Shown: piece after piece, positions 35,435 through 47,809 of the stretch
Numbering within the stretch: the stretch's first letter is position 1
Layout: each line of letters starts with the position of its first letter
Source of the DNA: Phallusia mammillata
Lineage: Eukaryota > Chordata > Ascidiacea > Phlebobranchia > Ascidiidae
Assembly: GCA_003260075.1 (NCBI GenBank)
Contig: QLIY01000774.1
Coordinates: forward strand, 3,119-67,118
Direction: 5' to 3'
Length of the DNA: 64,000 bases
Position numbers and translations under genes: made by a program
Notes under the pieces: generated by a model
Seen by the model: the letters and a program-made list of their open reading frames with translations, nothing else
Database searches by the model: none
Told to the model about the DNA's origin: nothing

Positions 35435-38027
35435 TACTTTGCAGTTATTTGACGTTGTTATTTGTATTCTGTATTTTCGCTGTGAGTTTTCGAGATCTTA
35501 GATTAGCAAATTAAATTTTCTTACATACAAATAGGCTGACTTCGAACTGTACGTTTTGTGGTGAAATAAAAAGTTCTAAAAATGTGACATGTATGTTTGT
35601 AATAATTAATGCAACAGATTTGTCTACACTTTTAATTTGTTGTTGTGGTATTACGTACTTTTTACCTAGATTTGAAGTGTTATTTTTTATATTTGAGTCG
35701 CACTACAACAATTAACAATCTCACTAACACGACTAAATGTATCAAAAAATAAAAGTTTAGACTGTAGTCATTGGTATGCGTAGCTGTAAATCTAAATTAA
35801 AGCAGCAATAAAATGATAAAGATTAGAAACAATCAAATTTGTTATGGTGACTTTATTGCGAAATTGTGCACAAACAGGACATTTACAGTTTCAAGGTGTT
35901 AAAGGTATATGTTCTGAAAGTTGCACCATTGGACCTTACCAGCTTTGGAAACGCCCAAGTTATATTTTTCGTATTACATGTGAAATGGCGCATAACGTTA
36001 CGCTCGTGCCAACACAAATATTATAGCTCGTACTGCTTGCTTTGTTGCGTTACAAGGAATACCTGAGTGCGTCACACAAGCCAGACGTTCGATTTTTATT
36101 GTAACGTCACAATGGCAGGGAGCAAGTTGTGAGTTTACTTAAGGAGTGTCCACTTTTACGCAGAATTCTTTTCTGTAGTACAGTTGTACAGTTAACCATT
36201 GCAAAAGTTAGCTTGTAAATGTACGGTGAGTTTCTTACCATTCAATTGTTGTACGTTTCTACGACCAGCATACAGACAAGCAAAGTTAGCGATTTGTAAT
36301 GTTATGTCGATCATTTTTAGTTACAAACAGTTTACAGACACTATTAAGGTCACTAAAAATGCGAAACATAATAGGTTTCGTTTGCTATTGTTGCTGTAAC
36401 AAACAAAAGCTGAGTTGTTTAAGTTTGCTGACGTGCGTTTGCAAACCGCTTTGCGAAACTGGGCGGTTGTTATACTGCTTGTTGGGTAATTTGTAAAGCA
36501 ATCAACCATATGAACCTCTGAACTTATGCGTTTTGGGTTTTGGTATGGGGCACGCAAATTTAAGAGCCTTGTCGTTACCACATACCAAAATTAACTAGTG
36601 CTTTTCTATAGTAGAGGGGTAATAAGTAGTAGAGTGTAATAAGTTTTGTAAAAGAAACAACTGGCAGCTTTCGTTAGATGTTAACCTATGTGAATAGGTA
36701 TTTCTAACCAAATCAGGGTATGGTTGTACCTTAAAATAGATACGTTGTATCTTAGAAATTATTGAGATTATCAACCAGAGTATTAGACGAGGTGTTCCAA
36801 AAGTGTTTCAGTTTTTTGAAAGTGCTGAGTTTGGAAGAATTCGCTAAGGTTCAAAATTTTGATCTGACGCATATTCTCCTGTAGTTAGTGCTGTTAAGGC
36901 TTGGATTAGGGTCATTTTTTATAACAGGCGCAATAAATGGAAAACTTACCTTATACTTTTAAATATTTAGTGATATTTTTTGCTCTGTGCCTGTAATATA
37001 TGTTTGATTTCAAACTCTCTCAAAGTTCAAAATGTGCGGGTACCTCATTTTAACTAAATGGGACGACGGAACAATTTATCAGGCAAAAAATCTGCCGCAC
37101 GTTTGTAGCCTATACTTCACTATCTAATAGTTTTGTTAAAATGCATGAAGATATGCATGTCTTTTGATCATATTCTATGTACATTACTTGAATTGCAGTT
37201 TTGTTTTCAACAAAAAATAAACTTATTGCTCTTTACTTCATGTCAAACTGTTTAGTAAAGAAATTTTAATGTTCACAAACATGTCGGATTGTTCATATTA
37301 GAGTTGTGTTAATAAAAGCAATCAAAAAAACAATGTTGTTATTTTAAGTAGGAAGCAGGACCTATTATTCCAAGTAATACACATTGTTTTCCATTCATGC
37401 GCCTTTTCCTTGTACTGCTGTCTCCGTGGTGATATAAATAAACCCTTATCAGCTGCCATGTCAATGTACGTCTGATGTTACACTAGATAGGTCTTCGGTG
37501 TCGTTAATAGAGGCGGTTTTGCTCACGAATGGCAGTGGCGTTTACCCTGATAGCAGTCAAAAAACTATTTTTACCGCAACCCCTTAAAGGTTTAAATCCA
37601 CACATTAGAGCTCTATGCAATTGGCGTGCAGGCTAGTTTAACCGTTAAAATTGTTTTTATCGCAGTGCGGCTTGCTTTAGGCTGCATTGAATCAGTTTTT
37701 GCTTCCACCTAACGATGGTATATTTAGGGTGGTTTGCCGGTTTGTTGGTAAACACACTTAATCGCACCATAATATTTACTTAGTAAACTTTGGCGCTCCG
37801 CAAACTTTTACGTAGAATGGTAGCAGTTGTTCCTGTACGAAATTGGTGGTTTTTATGAGTAATGAACTAATAAGGCAATGTGTGTTCCACAACACCCTGA
37901 ACTTTAGGCGAAAAGAAGTTGTTTTTGCAGACGTCCCTTTAGAGCTTTATTAAGCGGTTTAAACACCGGTAAAACAGTCAAACCTTACAAATCAAGAGTG
38001 GTAGAATTTGCAAAGCATTATACGATA

Positions 38028-38125
38028 AACTTCGGTTAATCCAGACCAGTTTAGACCAAAAATTTAGTACGAATTAGGAGAAGATCTAGATTAACCGAAC
38101 CCGATTTAACCGAGGTTTATTGTAG
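38028..38125. mobile_element. Short pogo/Tigger-like MITE, with allelic copy at 38219-38300
   Basis: CTTCGGTTAATCCAGACC to CGATTTAACCGAGGTTTATTG. It is an internally shortened relative of the 39944 element, repeated after the C12 joint at 38207-38218. Confidence 0.6.
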
Positions 38126-38367
38126 TTTAAAACATTGATAAAATGAAAGTCGAGCGTTTCAAACAGGAAGGGCAGAATTTGCAAATCGTTTAGTTGCGAT
38201 GCTATACCCCCCCCCCCCAAAAATTTAGTACGAATTAGGAGAAGATCTAGATTAACCGAACCCGTTTTAACCGATCAGGTTTATTGTAGTTTAAAACATT
38301 GATAAAATGAAAGTCGAGCGTTTGAAACAGGAAGGGCAGAATTTGCAAATCATTTAGTTGCGATGCA

Positions 38368-38577
<210 letters not shown>

Positions 38578-38723
38578 TATAGGAATGGTATACTTTTCAA
38601 ATGTTGCAAGAACAAATTGTTTATTTGTGTTAGTTTTAGTGTACCTGCATAGCTGCATAAATCGTATAAGGTTGCTGGATGTGAACAGATCTATGTTGGA
38701 TTGTGCCTTGGGAAATTTACACG

Positions 38724-41700
38724 ATGAATGAACAAAACAATAAGTTGGAGCATTTTCCGTCTCCTAGCAACGGACCGACACAGCCAACATCCGGACAAAG
38801 TGCCATAGTTGGTGTGAAAACTCTTCAACCGGGTAAGTGCACGTAAAACCAGTTTTTTTTAATACAGGTTGGAAAACCGAGGCAAAGCGAGTCACTAAAA
38901 AGTTTACTTTGAAGTATAGACTAAAAAAATTAATATAAAATAGCAATTTTTTTTCTCACCGTAAAGGTGAATATGTTCAAAAATACTTAAACCTGCTAAA
39001 ACGTTAAATGGCCCCCCCCCCCTTTGAAGTATAGACTAAAAAAATTAATATAAAATAGCAATTTTTTTTGTCACCGGAAGGGTGAATATGTTCAAAAATA
39101 CTTAAACCTGCTAAAACGTTAAATGATGACAAAGAAAGGGTTGAAAACCGATGTCTAAAACAATGAGATAACGAACTTAAATTCATAACTAGGATCAGCC
39201 CTAAAGCGTTCATGCAGACCAGCGATCACAGCACACTCATTTATCAATCATAGTACACCAGGTCTATTGCAGGCGTTATACCGAATCAGTCGGGCTCTAC
39301 GCATTCACACATGGCAAAGTATAGGCTGGAAACAACTGTGGTGGGATTCGAACCCACGACAAGTGTCATTCTGGGACGCTCTGCCAACAAGGCTACAAAG
39401 ACCCTGTTGCAACTCTGGCGTACTAGGAGAAAAGATATGCATTTTACACGAACGCTTAGCGGCGCCAAACCGCTGTAAATAATACGACGTAAAAGCCAGT
39501 TGCCTCAAATTACGTGCGGGGTAAGGTAGGTTGTGAACGTACCGATGAAAACAACCTTATTCATAACGACTTGCTGAAATTTCACTAGGCCACCCGTTTA
39601 TTGTATGTTTGGTATAAAGCTAGTCACAAAACATGTAAAAAACTAAAACAAATAGTGACCCCCCCCCCGAAAACAACCTTATTCATAACGACTTGCTGAA
39701 ATTTCACTAGGCCACCGGTTTATTGTAGCCTATGTTTGGTATAAAGCTAGTCACAAAACATGTAAAAAACTAAACTGGCAAATAGTGTCAATGAATTTTC
39801 TCTTTTAAATGTGTGTTTTCAAGTGCTAAAAGATTAGTTCCTTATTAAAGCATGTAGTTCATGCACTATCGAAAACTCCTTCAATAGCACGAACGGTGTC
39901 GAAAAGCACCTGGATATAAAACGTTATTGTCACACAGTATATACAGAAACCTCGGTTAAACCGGACCCGTATGAACCAAAAAAATGTCCGGATTAGGCGA
40001 AGATCCGGATTAGCCGATATCGATTAGTTAAAGCCTTGCCACATTACAAATCATTTGTACCTCAAGTTTTGTCCGAATTAGGCAAAGATTCGGATTAACC
40101 GAATCCGGTTTAACTGAGGTTTATCGTATATGACAAAGAAATTCTTTTGCAAGTGCTTCACTGATCACAGTTAATAACATCAGTGAAAAATGGCATAAAA
40201 ATCTTCAATACACGTAACATTTTTACACAATAGATACTATATTACGTAACTTATTTGCCAATCAAAAAAGACACAACGACCGCCTAGTAAATTCACTATG
40301 GCGTCACACAGAGCTCTATGAGGTCACCGCGTTTCTGGAATGAATTACCGGAGATTGAAACGTGAAACCACTTTTCCTGTCATTGATTGCGCACAATTAA
40401 CTATCGGGCCAGCACTTATGACTATGCGCATGTTAGTAAACCTATAAGGACTCCCCCCCCCCAAAGACACAACGACCGCCTAGTAAATTCACTATGGCGT
40501 CACACAGAGCGCTATGAGGTCACTGCGTTTCTGGAATGAATTACCGGAGATTGAAACGTGAAACCACTATTCCTGTCATTGATTGCGCACAATTAACTAT
40601 CGGGTCAGTTCTTATGACTATGCGCATGCTAGGAAACCTATAAGGGCCGTCTATCATTATTGCAGTTCACTACAGACGGGAATTAAACGCGTCCTTATTT
40701 GCAGAAACAGCAATTTATACCTTAGTATTGGCGCCTAAATTGGATGACTTTGATATAGTATGCTCAGAAGGTTTAATAAACAACAAAATATGTACTGAAA
40801 AGTGTAGATGTTTACCCAAAAAACAAGTACTGAAAAGTCTAATTGTTTACTAAAAACATCTACTAAAAAGTGCAGTTGTTTACCAAAAACATGTCTTGAA
40901 AAGTGTAGTTAGATTTTACTCTAGCAGCTGTTAGTCTTTTTCTGTTGCCAACTGAGTATTTTCGTTTGTAGGCGATCTTTCTAAACTCGAAAACAAAAAA
41001 ATGAAGCGTGTTGATTTAGCAAAAAAGATGCTGTGTTCGTTTCTGGGAGAATTCGTAGGTAAATGCTTTCTTTTAGCTTTATGTGGAATCACAATATGGA
41101 GACTTACTCAGAGTGACCCGGATTTTCCTCATTGGGGATTTGCACTTCTTGGTATTGGAGCATTGCTTTCAGTGTGTAAGTATTGCGATTTTTTATTTAA
41201 TAAACCCAAACCTTTCCAACACACATTTGGGACAACATTGCAAACTTACAATTAGTTTAGCCCCAGAGGTTAATGCAGTGGTTCCTAACCAGGGAGGAAT
41301 TTTCTTAATTTTTTACATGTGGTTTGTAAATAAACTCTAAAGCTCCGGGAATGTACCTGCAAAACTGAGAAAATACCCAATTTTAAGTGATTTTTGTATG
41401 GTTTATTATCTGCTGTGTAGTATCTTAGGGAGGGAGTTTAAATTGTTAAGGGACGAATTGGTTGAAAAACGTTGGGAAGTGGTAACCGCCGGGTTATTGA
41501 AACTGACAAACGCGAAAAAAGGTTAAAAGCCAAAAAATTATAATTAAACAATACAGTCAACTTAAATTATCATGTAATCTTATGTTTGGAACTGGTCTAT
41601 TTAACGGCATTGTTTAGTTATTAGTTCATAACTCACTGATTGATGAAATCACAAATGTTTTGTTACGTCACAGTCACAACAATTACCCATTGTCTGGTTT

Positions 41701-44700
41701 GTTTAGCAACAATAGGAGTTGTGACTGTACAATAACATGATTTATTGTTGAAATGTTACTACCTGCTGCAAACCCGCACAAAAGTTAAACTAAAAGTATG
41801 AATGTATCAATCTTCCCTGTTACATACGAAACCATCACCTATCTAAAAATGTGGTGTTATGTTACCATTATTGTTTTTGGAAGTAAGAACTCGAAAGTAA
41901 AACGTGTTTAAAGTTTCGTGTTGACCAGAAACCCTGTATTGTTCAAAGTGCATGCACTTTGGTTAACGATTCAAAAGGACGTTTTGCAAGCCTGTATTGT
42001 TATGTGTCTGGGCATAAACACAAGCTCCCTCAGTATACATGCTACACTCAGGACCACTGTAAGCAACATTATATATGCTCACATACGACAATTTTTGCCT
42101 ACCAATAATTTTATTGTGCGTTAAGAATACGAGGGTTTTCTAAATAGGGCTAATTGTAAGTAGGATCTACACCAGGGGTTCTTAAACTGGGGGGCGCGCC
42201 CCCCTAGGGGGATACAGCAGTTCAAACATGCTTAGTAAAGCATAACCTTAAACCTGATATGCTTAAAGGATCGACAAACAAAGACATTTAATCCTGTGTG
42301 TATGTATGTGCGGTAAATGGGCCTAGAAAGTGCCACACAATAACTCAATGCATCAACATACACTTTCATTGACTTGGGTAACTNTCTTACAAGGAATGCT
42401 TGTATATTACGTCATAAGTGACACAATAAGGCAATTGTTTGCGCACAATTAACACTTTTTGTTTTGTCTGTGACGTAATAAACTGGGTTTGGATCAATCC
42501 TGGGCGTTGCAATCCTTTGAGAGTCGGTAATATTAATTTTACATGTCGTAACAGTAAACTTTCGTAAGGAGTAGATTAAGTTTTGACAGTAACAAAGTTA
42601 TCAATACGATTTGGCAATCCAAAAATTGGGTCGCGAGCCGGATGAAATGACCTTGCGGGCCGTAGTTTGGTGACCCCTGTACTATATAGTCGGCTGTACA
42701 TTCTTTATTTGTTCGCAATTTCGCATTAGAGATTGCCCTGACTTTGAGTGAATCAACAATTTCTGGGCAACATATGCGTAGTTTAAAAGAATACTGGCAA
42801 CGTGTCTCTGTGTTCGCAAAAGCCTACTTTTTCGCAACTTATCAGTGTTGAAGTGGCTTTTTCCAACGTTCGGAACTAACTTGACAGTAGCTTAAGCTGA
42901 CCTACGATGTATGTTGTTTTCAAAAAACAAGACAAGCATCATGAGAATAAATAATGAGAATAAATAATTAGTGTAAAGTGGGGCGCGATCCGAAAAAGTT
43001 TAAGAACCCCTGTTCTACACACTTAAGTTTTTGAAATCATTTATAACAAATAAACGTGTATTACTTTACAACTACCAACAATAATTGTGTATTCTTTTCC
43101 ATGTTAGAAGTAAATAAACTTAATGTAACTGTTTACTGTACAGGTGATTGCTTGCAGGCGTTGTGGTACAAAGTGCATCTTTACGCCTACTGGCGGTTTT
43201 ACAAATATCAACATTGGAAAGGTAGAACATGGTAGGTTGGCTTTCCTAGGACGAAATTAAACTTCTGCCCTGAACTTGGATCCTCTGCAATTTAGAAATT
43301 TTTTTTATTAAAGACAAGATTTTCATTTTTCAGTCAATGTATTATTGTCATTGATTCAAATTTATTTAAACATCCACCTTTATGAATTCAAGATGTATAT
43401 ATTTCGCCTTTACGGCATCATCGGCATCTTATTCAAATAGAATATATATTCCACCATAAGGTTCATTGTAGTCTTCATCCACCAAGCAACGAGCTGGGAG
43501 GTTCTAGTAATAGTTTAAAGCCTAAAGTATACAGTATAGCTATTACAGCCAGCGGATAATTTGGAATATGTTCAATTTTCGAGTTTGGTAAAGAGTGAAT
43601 AAATATCTGATTGGTTTGTGATGGTTTTAACGCTTTTGAAACATGTTTTGTAGGTTCGATCCTAACACCGTTTTCTGTCTTCTAACGATCGTTCCAGCGT
43701 TGGCATTCACCGAACTAGCGATCTACAATGCCCATTATTACTCATCAAATGCAAGTGGACTCGCCACGTAAGGAGACCTGTAATTTATTTTTTTACAATT
43801 AGCTTTCGAATTGAAAAAGGCGTTTTTACTTTATACACGTAAGTTTGAGGAGCTTGAAGTAAACCATTGTTTCACAATTTGACAGACAAGCAACAATGCC
43901 CGATATTGACGTCACAACCGCCCCTTATGACGTCACAACTTTAGCTATGCTCCTAAGACGAAGAAGAGAACTTAACACATCTGCAGATGAAGCAATGGTA
44001 AGCAAAATTTGTGCAAGCTATTACAGTAGTACTAAGAATTGCTTTAGATTTTTTGAAGTTTTTTTCCGACTCTGAAATTACAAAAAGAGACCACATTAGC
44101 TGGAAACAAAACAAAAATGTCTAATACTTCGTTTTAATTGGTTGGTCTCCTATAAGTCCGTATTTAGTTCTTTTATCTGTTTTATTTCACTTCATCTCGT
44201 CGTTTTTAGGGAACGACGCATGTCGAAGTAACCACTGCAGGGACAACCGTCTCTGCAATGTCGACAACACAGAACCCGTCCACTATAGGAAATTTGGTGA
44301 CTTCAGGACCAGCAGGTAACACATGAAAGGACAAATGCTCAGAAACCCACCTAAATAATCTGAATCAATATGAGTAAATTATATGGACTCGTCAAAGCTG
44401 GTATAGGGTCGTCCTAAATAGCTAAGATGAAAACGTTCATACTGGGATCAGCCCTGAAGCATCCACCTAGACCAACAATCACGCCATGGAAATACTTGGG
44501 AGGCCGGTTTGATTCGGTATAACGCCTTCAATGGGTCTGGCGTACTATGATTCAATTCCTAAACAGGTCGTTTTTTATCCAACATGCTACATAAGTTTGA
44601 CAAACGAATTTCCATGTTTTAAGTAGGATAAAAACTTCGCCAAGCCGATAGCAGCGCAAATTCAAAACATTATAGCGACTAGTAAAGGTACCGCACTGAA

Positions 44701-45631
44701 TAGACCGGTAGAACTACTAACACCGAGCATTGGCTTACGCCCGGTCTGAGAACTTCTAGTAGGTGGCGCAACAGAGCATAGGCGTTTATGGTGCAGTGTT
44801 AGTAGCTCTACCGAATAGACCTGGCTTACTATGATTTCTATATGAGTGTGCCGTGATCGCTGGTCTGCATGAACGCTTCAGGGCTGATCCCACTTAAGGA
44901 TTTATATCTTAACTGGAAAAAGGTCACAATTAGTGGATCGTGGCAAACCCACACCTTTGTATTCAAACTAGTACAGTGATAATTTTGTTCCATCGCCAAT
45001 GCTTTAATTCTGATTTATTAACATAGAGGTGAGCGAGGTCCCAGAGGTCCGAATGGTTACTGAAGAGGCGACTTCAGAAGATACGGAAGCTTTATCGCTT
45101 GAACTTCCAGAACGTGATCTCTCTCTTCTTCTGATACACCACGTGACTTGCATCATATTAGTTCTTGTCCGAGTTCAAATCCGGCGCCCGGACTCGCTAC
45201 AGCGAATTCAACTTAACTCTATTGCGTTCGAGCTTCTCTTGCATGCTGCGGACCTGGATAATTTGATTGTATCGGGTTTAGACGAGAGAGTTGTCCAAAA
45301 CAGCTACGGATTATTCGTCGGGGTCATGGTACTTTGGGGTATTGGATTCTTTCCTCTCGTTTTTATACTAAGCCGCCGGCACGAAGCAGATCTGTTTCCA
45401 ATAGATCGAAAAAAGTTGGAAACGTTCTACAGTTGTGTCATAATGGTTGTTCAGGACGCACCGAGGCTTGGCCTGAGACTAGCCATCATCATTCAAGCCG
45501 CACTGTGGGAATTCCCCCCAGCTGATACCCACACCATGTTTTTTGCGATGAAAAATGCTTTGTGTTTGGTGTTGTGTGGGCATCGAATTTACGCTTTGTG
45601 GACAAAGGGGGATTATGAAGTACACAGATGA
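38724..45631 (+). CDS. Multipass membrane protein, possibly TMEM26-like
   Basis: Seven exons: 38724-38832, 40972-41175, 43144-43231, 43654-43767, 43886-43997, 44210-44315 and 45027-45631. The total is 1338 nt, giving 445 residues with all phases matching and stop TGA. About seven hydrophobic segments can be seen: FVGKCFLLALCGITIW, FALLGIGALLSV, CLLTIVPALAFTELAIY, LLLIHHVTCIILVLV, FVGVMVLWGIGFFPLVFIL, GLRLAIIIQAAL and NALCLVLCGHRIYAL. Between the third and fourth is a Thr/Ser-rich loop with NAS, NTS and NPS sequons, suggesting an exposed glycosylated stretch. The block VVQDAPRLGLRLAII followed by FFAMKNALCLVL reminds me of TMEM26/TMEM121-type proteins, but this is weak. Intron 2 carries a hAT element and a misplaced copy of sequence from 34.4 kb. 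Confidence 0.7.
39185..39430 (-). repeat. tRNA-derived SINE, fullest copy
   Basis: On the minus strand the head has a pol III B box inside GTGGGTTCGAATCCCACC and an A-box-like TAGCCTTGTTGGCAGAGCG about 45 bases upstream. The body contains CATGTGTGAATGCG, GATTCGGTATAACGCC and TGATCGCTGGTCTGCATG, ending near AGGGCTGATCC. Partial copies recur through the window. Confidence 0.7.
39944..40126. mobile_element. pogo/Tigger-like MITE, best copy
   Basis: The ends CAGAAACCTCGGTTAAACCGG and CCGGTTTAACTGAGGTTTAT are inverted, with TA outside the left end, as expected for pogo-type elements. It is AT-rich inside and non-coding. TMEM26-like gene, intron 1. Confidence 0.7.
40791..40912 (+). repeat. Four tandem copies of a ~33-bp unit
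   Basis: The unit is close to ATGTACTGAAAAGTGTAG plus ATGTTTACCAAAAAC, with a few changes per copy. It lies about 60 bases before exon 2 of the TMEM26-like gene. Confidence 0.65.
42173..43012. mobile_element. hAT-type element, CAGGGGTTCTTAAACT termini
   Basis: The termini CAGGGGTTCTTAAACT and AGTTTAAGAACCCCTG are perfect inverted repeats. Flanks ATCTACAC and TTCTACAC match at 7 of 8. Bases 42213-42383 are foreign (see the duplicate entry). The remainder shows no transposase frame. TMEM26-like gene, intron 2. Confidence 0.8.
42213..42384. other. Misplaced exact copy of 34409-34578, ending at an N
   Basis: About 171 bases match intron 4 of the EF-hand-like gene with no difference that I can see, and the copy ends at a single N (42384). 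It sits inside the hAT element with no target duplication, which suggests misassembly rather than transposition. Confidence 0.75.
44440..44560. repeat. Inverted SINE fragments
   Basis: GGGATCAGCCCTGAAGCAT (minus tail) leads into GGTTTGATTCGGTATAACGC and GGGTCTGGCGTACTATGATT (plus body). A further plus tail lies at 44815-44895. Confidence 0.55.
44697..44817. mobile_element. Short palindromic MITE related to 29853
   Basis: CCGGTAGAACTACTAACACC pairs with GTGTTAGTAGCTCTACCG at the other end. The middle has GGTGGCGCAACAGAGC. It lies within SINE-derived sequence in the last intron of the TMEM26-like gene. Confidence 0.6.
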
Positions 45632-45644
45632 TCATTTGACCGTG

Positions 45645-46035
45645 ATTTTTTCACACGAAATTTAAGATAGGGGTCTTTAACAGAGGAAACATCACATACA
45701 CAAAACAATAATGGTTTTGCAGACCTGTGTAATATTTTAAAGAAAAATACTTGTAAAATATGTTTTATTGCAAAATGATTTTTTTCACACGAAACTTACG
45801 TTAGGAGGGTTTTTGACAGAGGAAACATCACAAAACAATATAAATAGTGGTTTTCCAGACTTGTTTAATATTTACAAGAAGAAAATTAGAACTGTACAGT
45901 GTGTTTTATTGTTTAAATGATTCTTTCCACAATACTCAACGTGGGAATATTTAAGAGGGAAAACTTTACATACACAAAACAAAGGTGCTTTCGCAAACCT
46001 GTTGAAACTTTTATAGCGTGTTTTGTTGTTGTATT
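45645..46035 (+). repeat. Three tandem copies of a ~130-bp unit in the 3' flank
   Basis: Units start near 45645, 45780 and 45915. Each has CACACGAAA or CCACAATACT, then GAGGAAACATCAC, ACAAAACAA, a TTTTGCAGAC-type block and a GTTTTATTG end. Divergence grows in the third. They lie directly after the stop of the TMEM26-like gene. Confidence 0.65.
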
Positions 46036-46448
46036 TTTTATTTACCACGTGCACTTGTTTTTTGTTTATTAATAGGCGCTCATACGTGTTAATACGAAAC
46101 AGCAAAAAAGTTTCCATATTGAAAAGAAGTCAACTTGTATAGTTTGTTTTTCATAACACCTGGTTACGAATAAGTTCCAAAACAAATTACCCTGTATTGT
46201 TGCATTATAACTGTTATTCTTTTTTATTGAATTTTGAAAACGTTCTTCTGTAGTTCCTTTCTTATAACCACTGTACTTTTACATCTCTGCTGCAATGCTT
46301 GCTTTTCGAAATGTTTAAATTGCTTTTAGTTCTGTACTGCCGTTCTTTATATTCACAAGATTTGACAACTTCGTCAAATTGCTTGCTTGTTCTTATCAAA
46401 CTGCATCATTACAAAACTTTTTTGCTAACTTGCAAGTAAGCCTTTACT

Positions 46449-46476
46449 CAGTGGTGGGATTAAATTTTTTTATCAG

Positions 46477-46538
<62 letters not shown>

Positions 46539-46660
46539 TATCACAAAAGTCATATTTTTCAGCCGGTTCTATTACAAAAAGTCCAGTAATGCTAACCGGT
46601 TCGCTAAGCTCATAAAATTTCGTGAGATGGTTCTATAGAACCGGCTGAATCCCACCACTG
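46449..46660. mobile_element. hAT-type MITE, CAGTGGTGGGATT family, copy 1
   Basis: The termini are CAGTGGTGGGATT and AATCCCACCACTG, with flanks CCTTTACT and TCTTTACT (7 of 8). A 62-base C run (46477-46538) replaces about five bases seen in copy 2. Confidence 0.85.
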
Positions 46661-46751
46661 TCTTTACTTACTGAAAGATGTAGGAACATACAGCATGTGG
46701 ACAATGCAGTTTCAACACAGTTAGAGGTTAAGAGTGTTTTCTTAGTATCAG

Positions 46752-46921
46752 CAGTGGTGGGCTTCAGCCGGTTCGCACCGGTTCTATAGAACCGTCTCAC
46801 GAAATTTGATGAGATCAGCGAACCGGTTAGCATTACTGGTTACTGTCAATGGACTTAACCGGCTGAAAAATATGACTTTTGTGATAGAACCGGCTGGTAA
46901 AAAAATTGATTCCCACCACTG
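46752..46921. mobile_element. hAT-type MITE, CAGTGGTGGGATT family, copy 2
   Basis: A complete 170-bp element with inverted ends and a perfect 8-bp duplication AGTATCAG at 46744-46751 and 46922-46929. The interior contains the palindromic unit GAACCGGTTAGC. Confidence 0.9.
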
Positions 46922-47809
46922 AGTATCAGGATCGAGAAGTGCCCATTTTTTTAAAGTGGCCGAAAGTCAGAATAGCCGAAAAACCATCAAGACTCCTCTA
47001 TGTTCAAACCGACCTCACATCCCTGCTAAGTGTGCTAATGGATTAATTCCAATACCCGATACAACATTATACAATGAATGTTTGAACTGATTCCAAGTGG
47101 CAACTGGACAACTGTAACAGAAAATTTCACGGTAAAATATCAAAAACATTTTCGTTTTCAAAAAAACTAACATTTAGCGCCATGCACATATATGTGAAGT
47201 CATAAACTCATAATACCCCCCAAAAATGCTCTACCAACTATATCCAGCAAATTGCTTTAAAGCGATTGTTGGCCAATTTGTTGTAAATAATTGGTGGTCC
47301 TTCTCAGATGTAATGCAAAAACGTTGTAGGATTTAGTTTGACAAATTTTAAAGCTTTTATTTTAGCGCACACGATTTTTGTTTGAATCTCAAAAAGTAGG
47401 AAACAGTTTTGGCAAAAAATAGAGAGCACACAAGTATAAAACCCTAAATCACACTTCGAGGCAGTGACGTTATTTTTAAGAGCCACATTCAGGACAAATA
47501 TTAAGTCGACAAAATGAATTTGTTAGTTGATAAGATAACAACAAAACATACCATAGCAAGTTTACAAGACAAAATACTCAACGACACTCGGTCTTTGCTG
47601 TGGTGTGTAAAGTAAGGTTTTACCATCAAAACAACGTGACATAATTTATCAAGCTGTGTAGATTGTATCAAGCTCTTGGATGCAAAACAAACAAGGTCAT
47701 TTTCTGTTACAAGTGCACCACAAAACCGGGTAACTAATAGTAGAGTATCAATGATCAATAGAAAACTATATAGTGCACCAAAGTCACAGTACGTAAGGAC
47801 AATTGAAGA

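Larger units (their letters stand above)
38900..40648. other. Three haplotype joints in TMEM26-like intron 1
   Basis: Spacers at 39012-39022, 39659-39668 and 40453-40462 separate copies of about 105, 115 and 185 bases that differ by scattered substitutions. Confidence 0.75.

Noticed and set aside
39319..39420. A functional tRNA gene on the minus strand
   Set aside because: The B box is good but acceptor pairing is poor, and the sequence continues into a SINE body found elsewhere.
40791..40912. CRISPR-like direct repeats
   Set aside because: They are contiguous degenerate tandem units with no spacers, in a eukaryotic intron.
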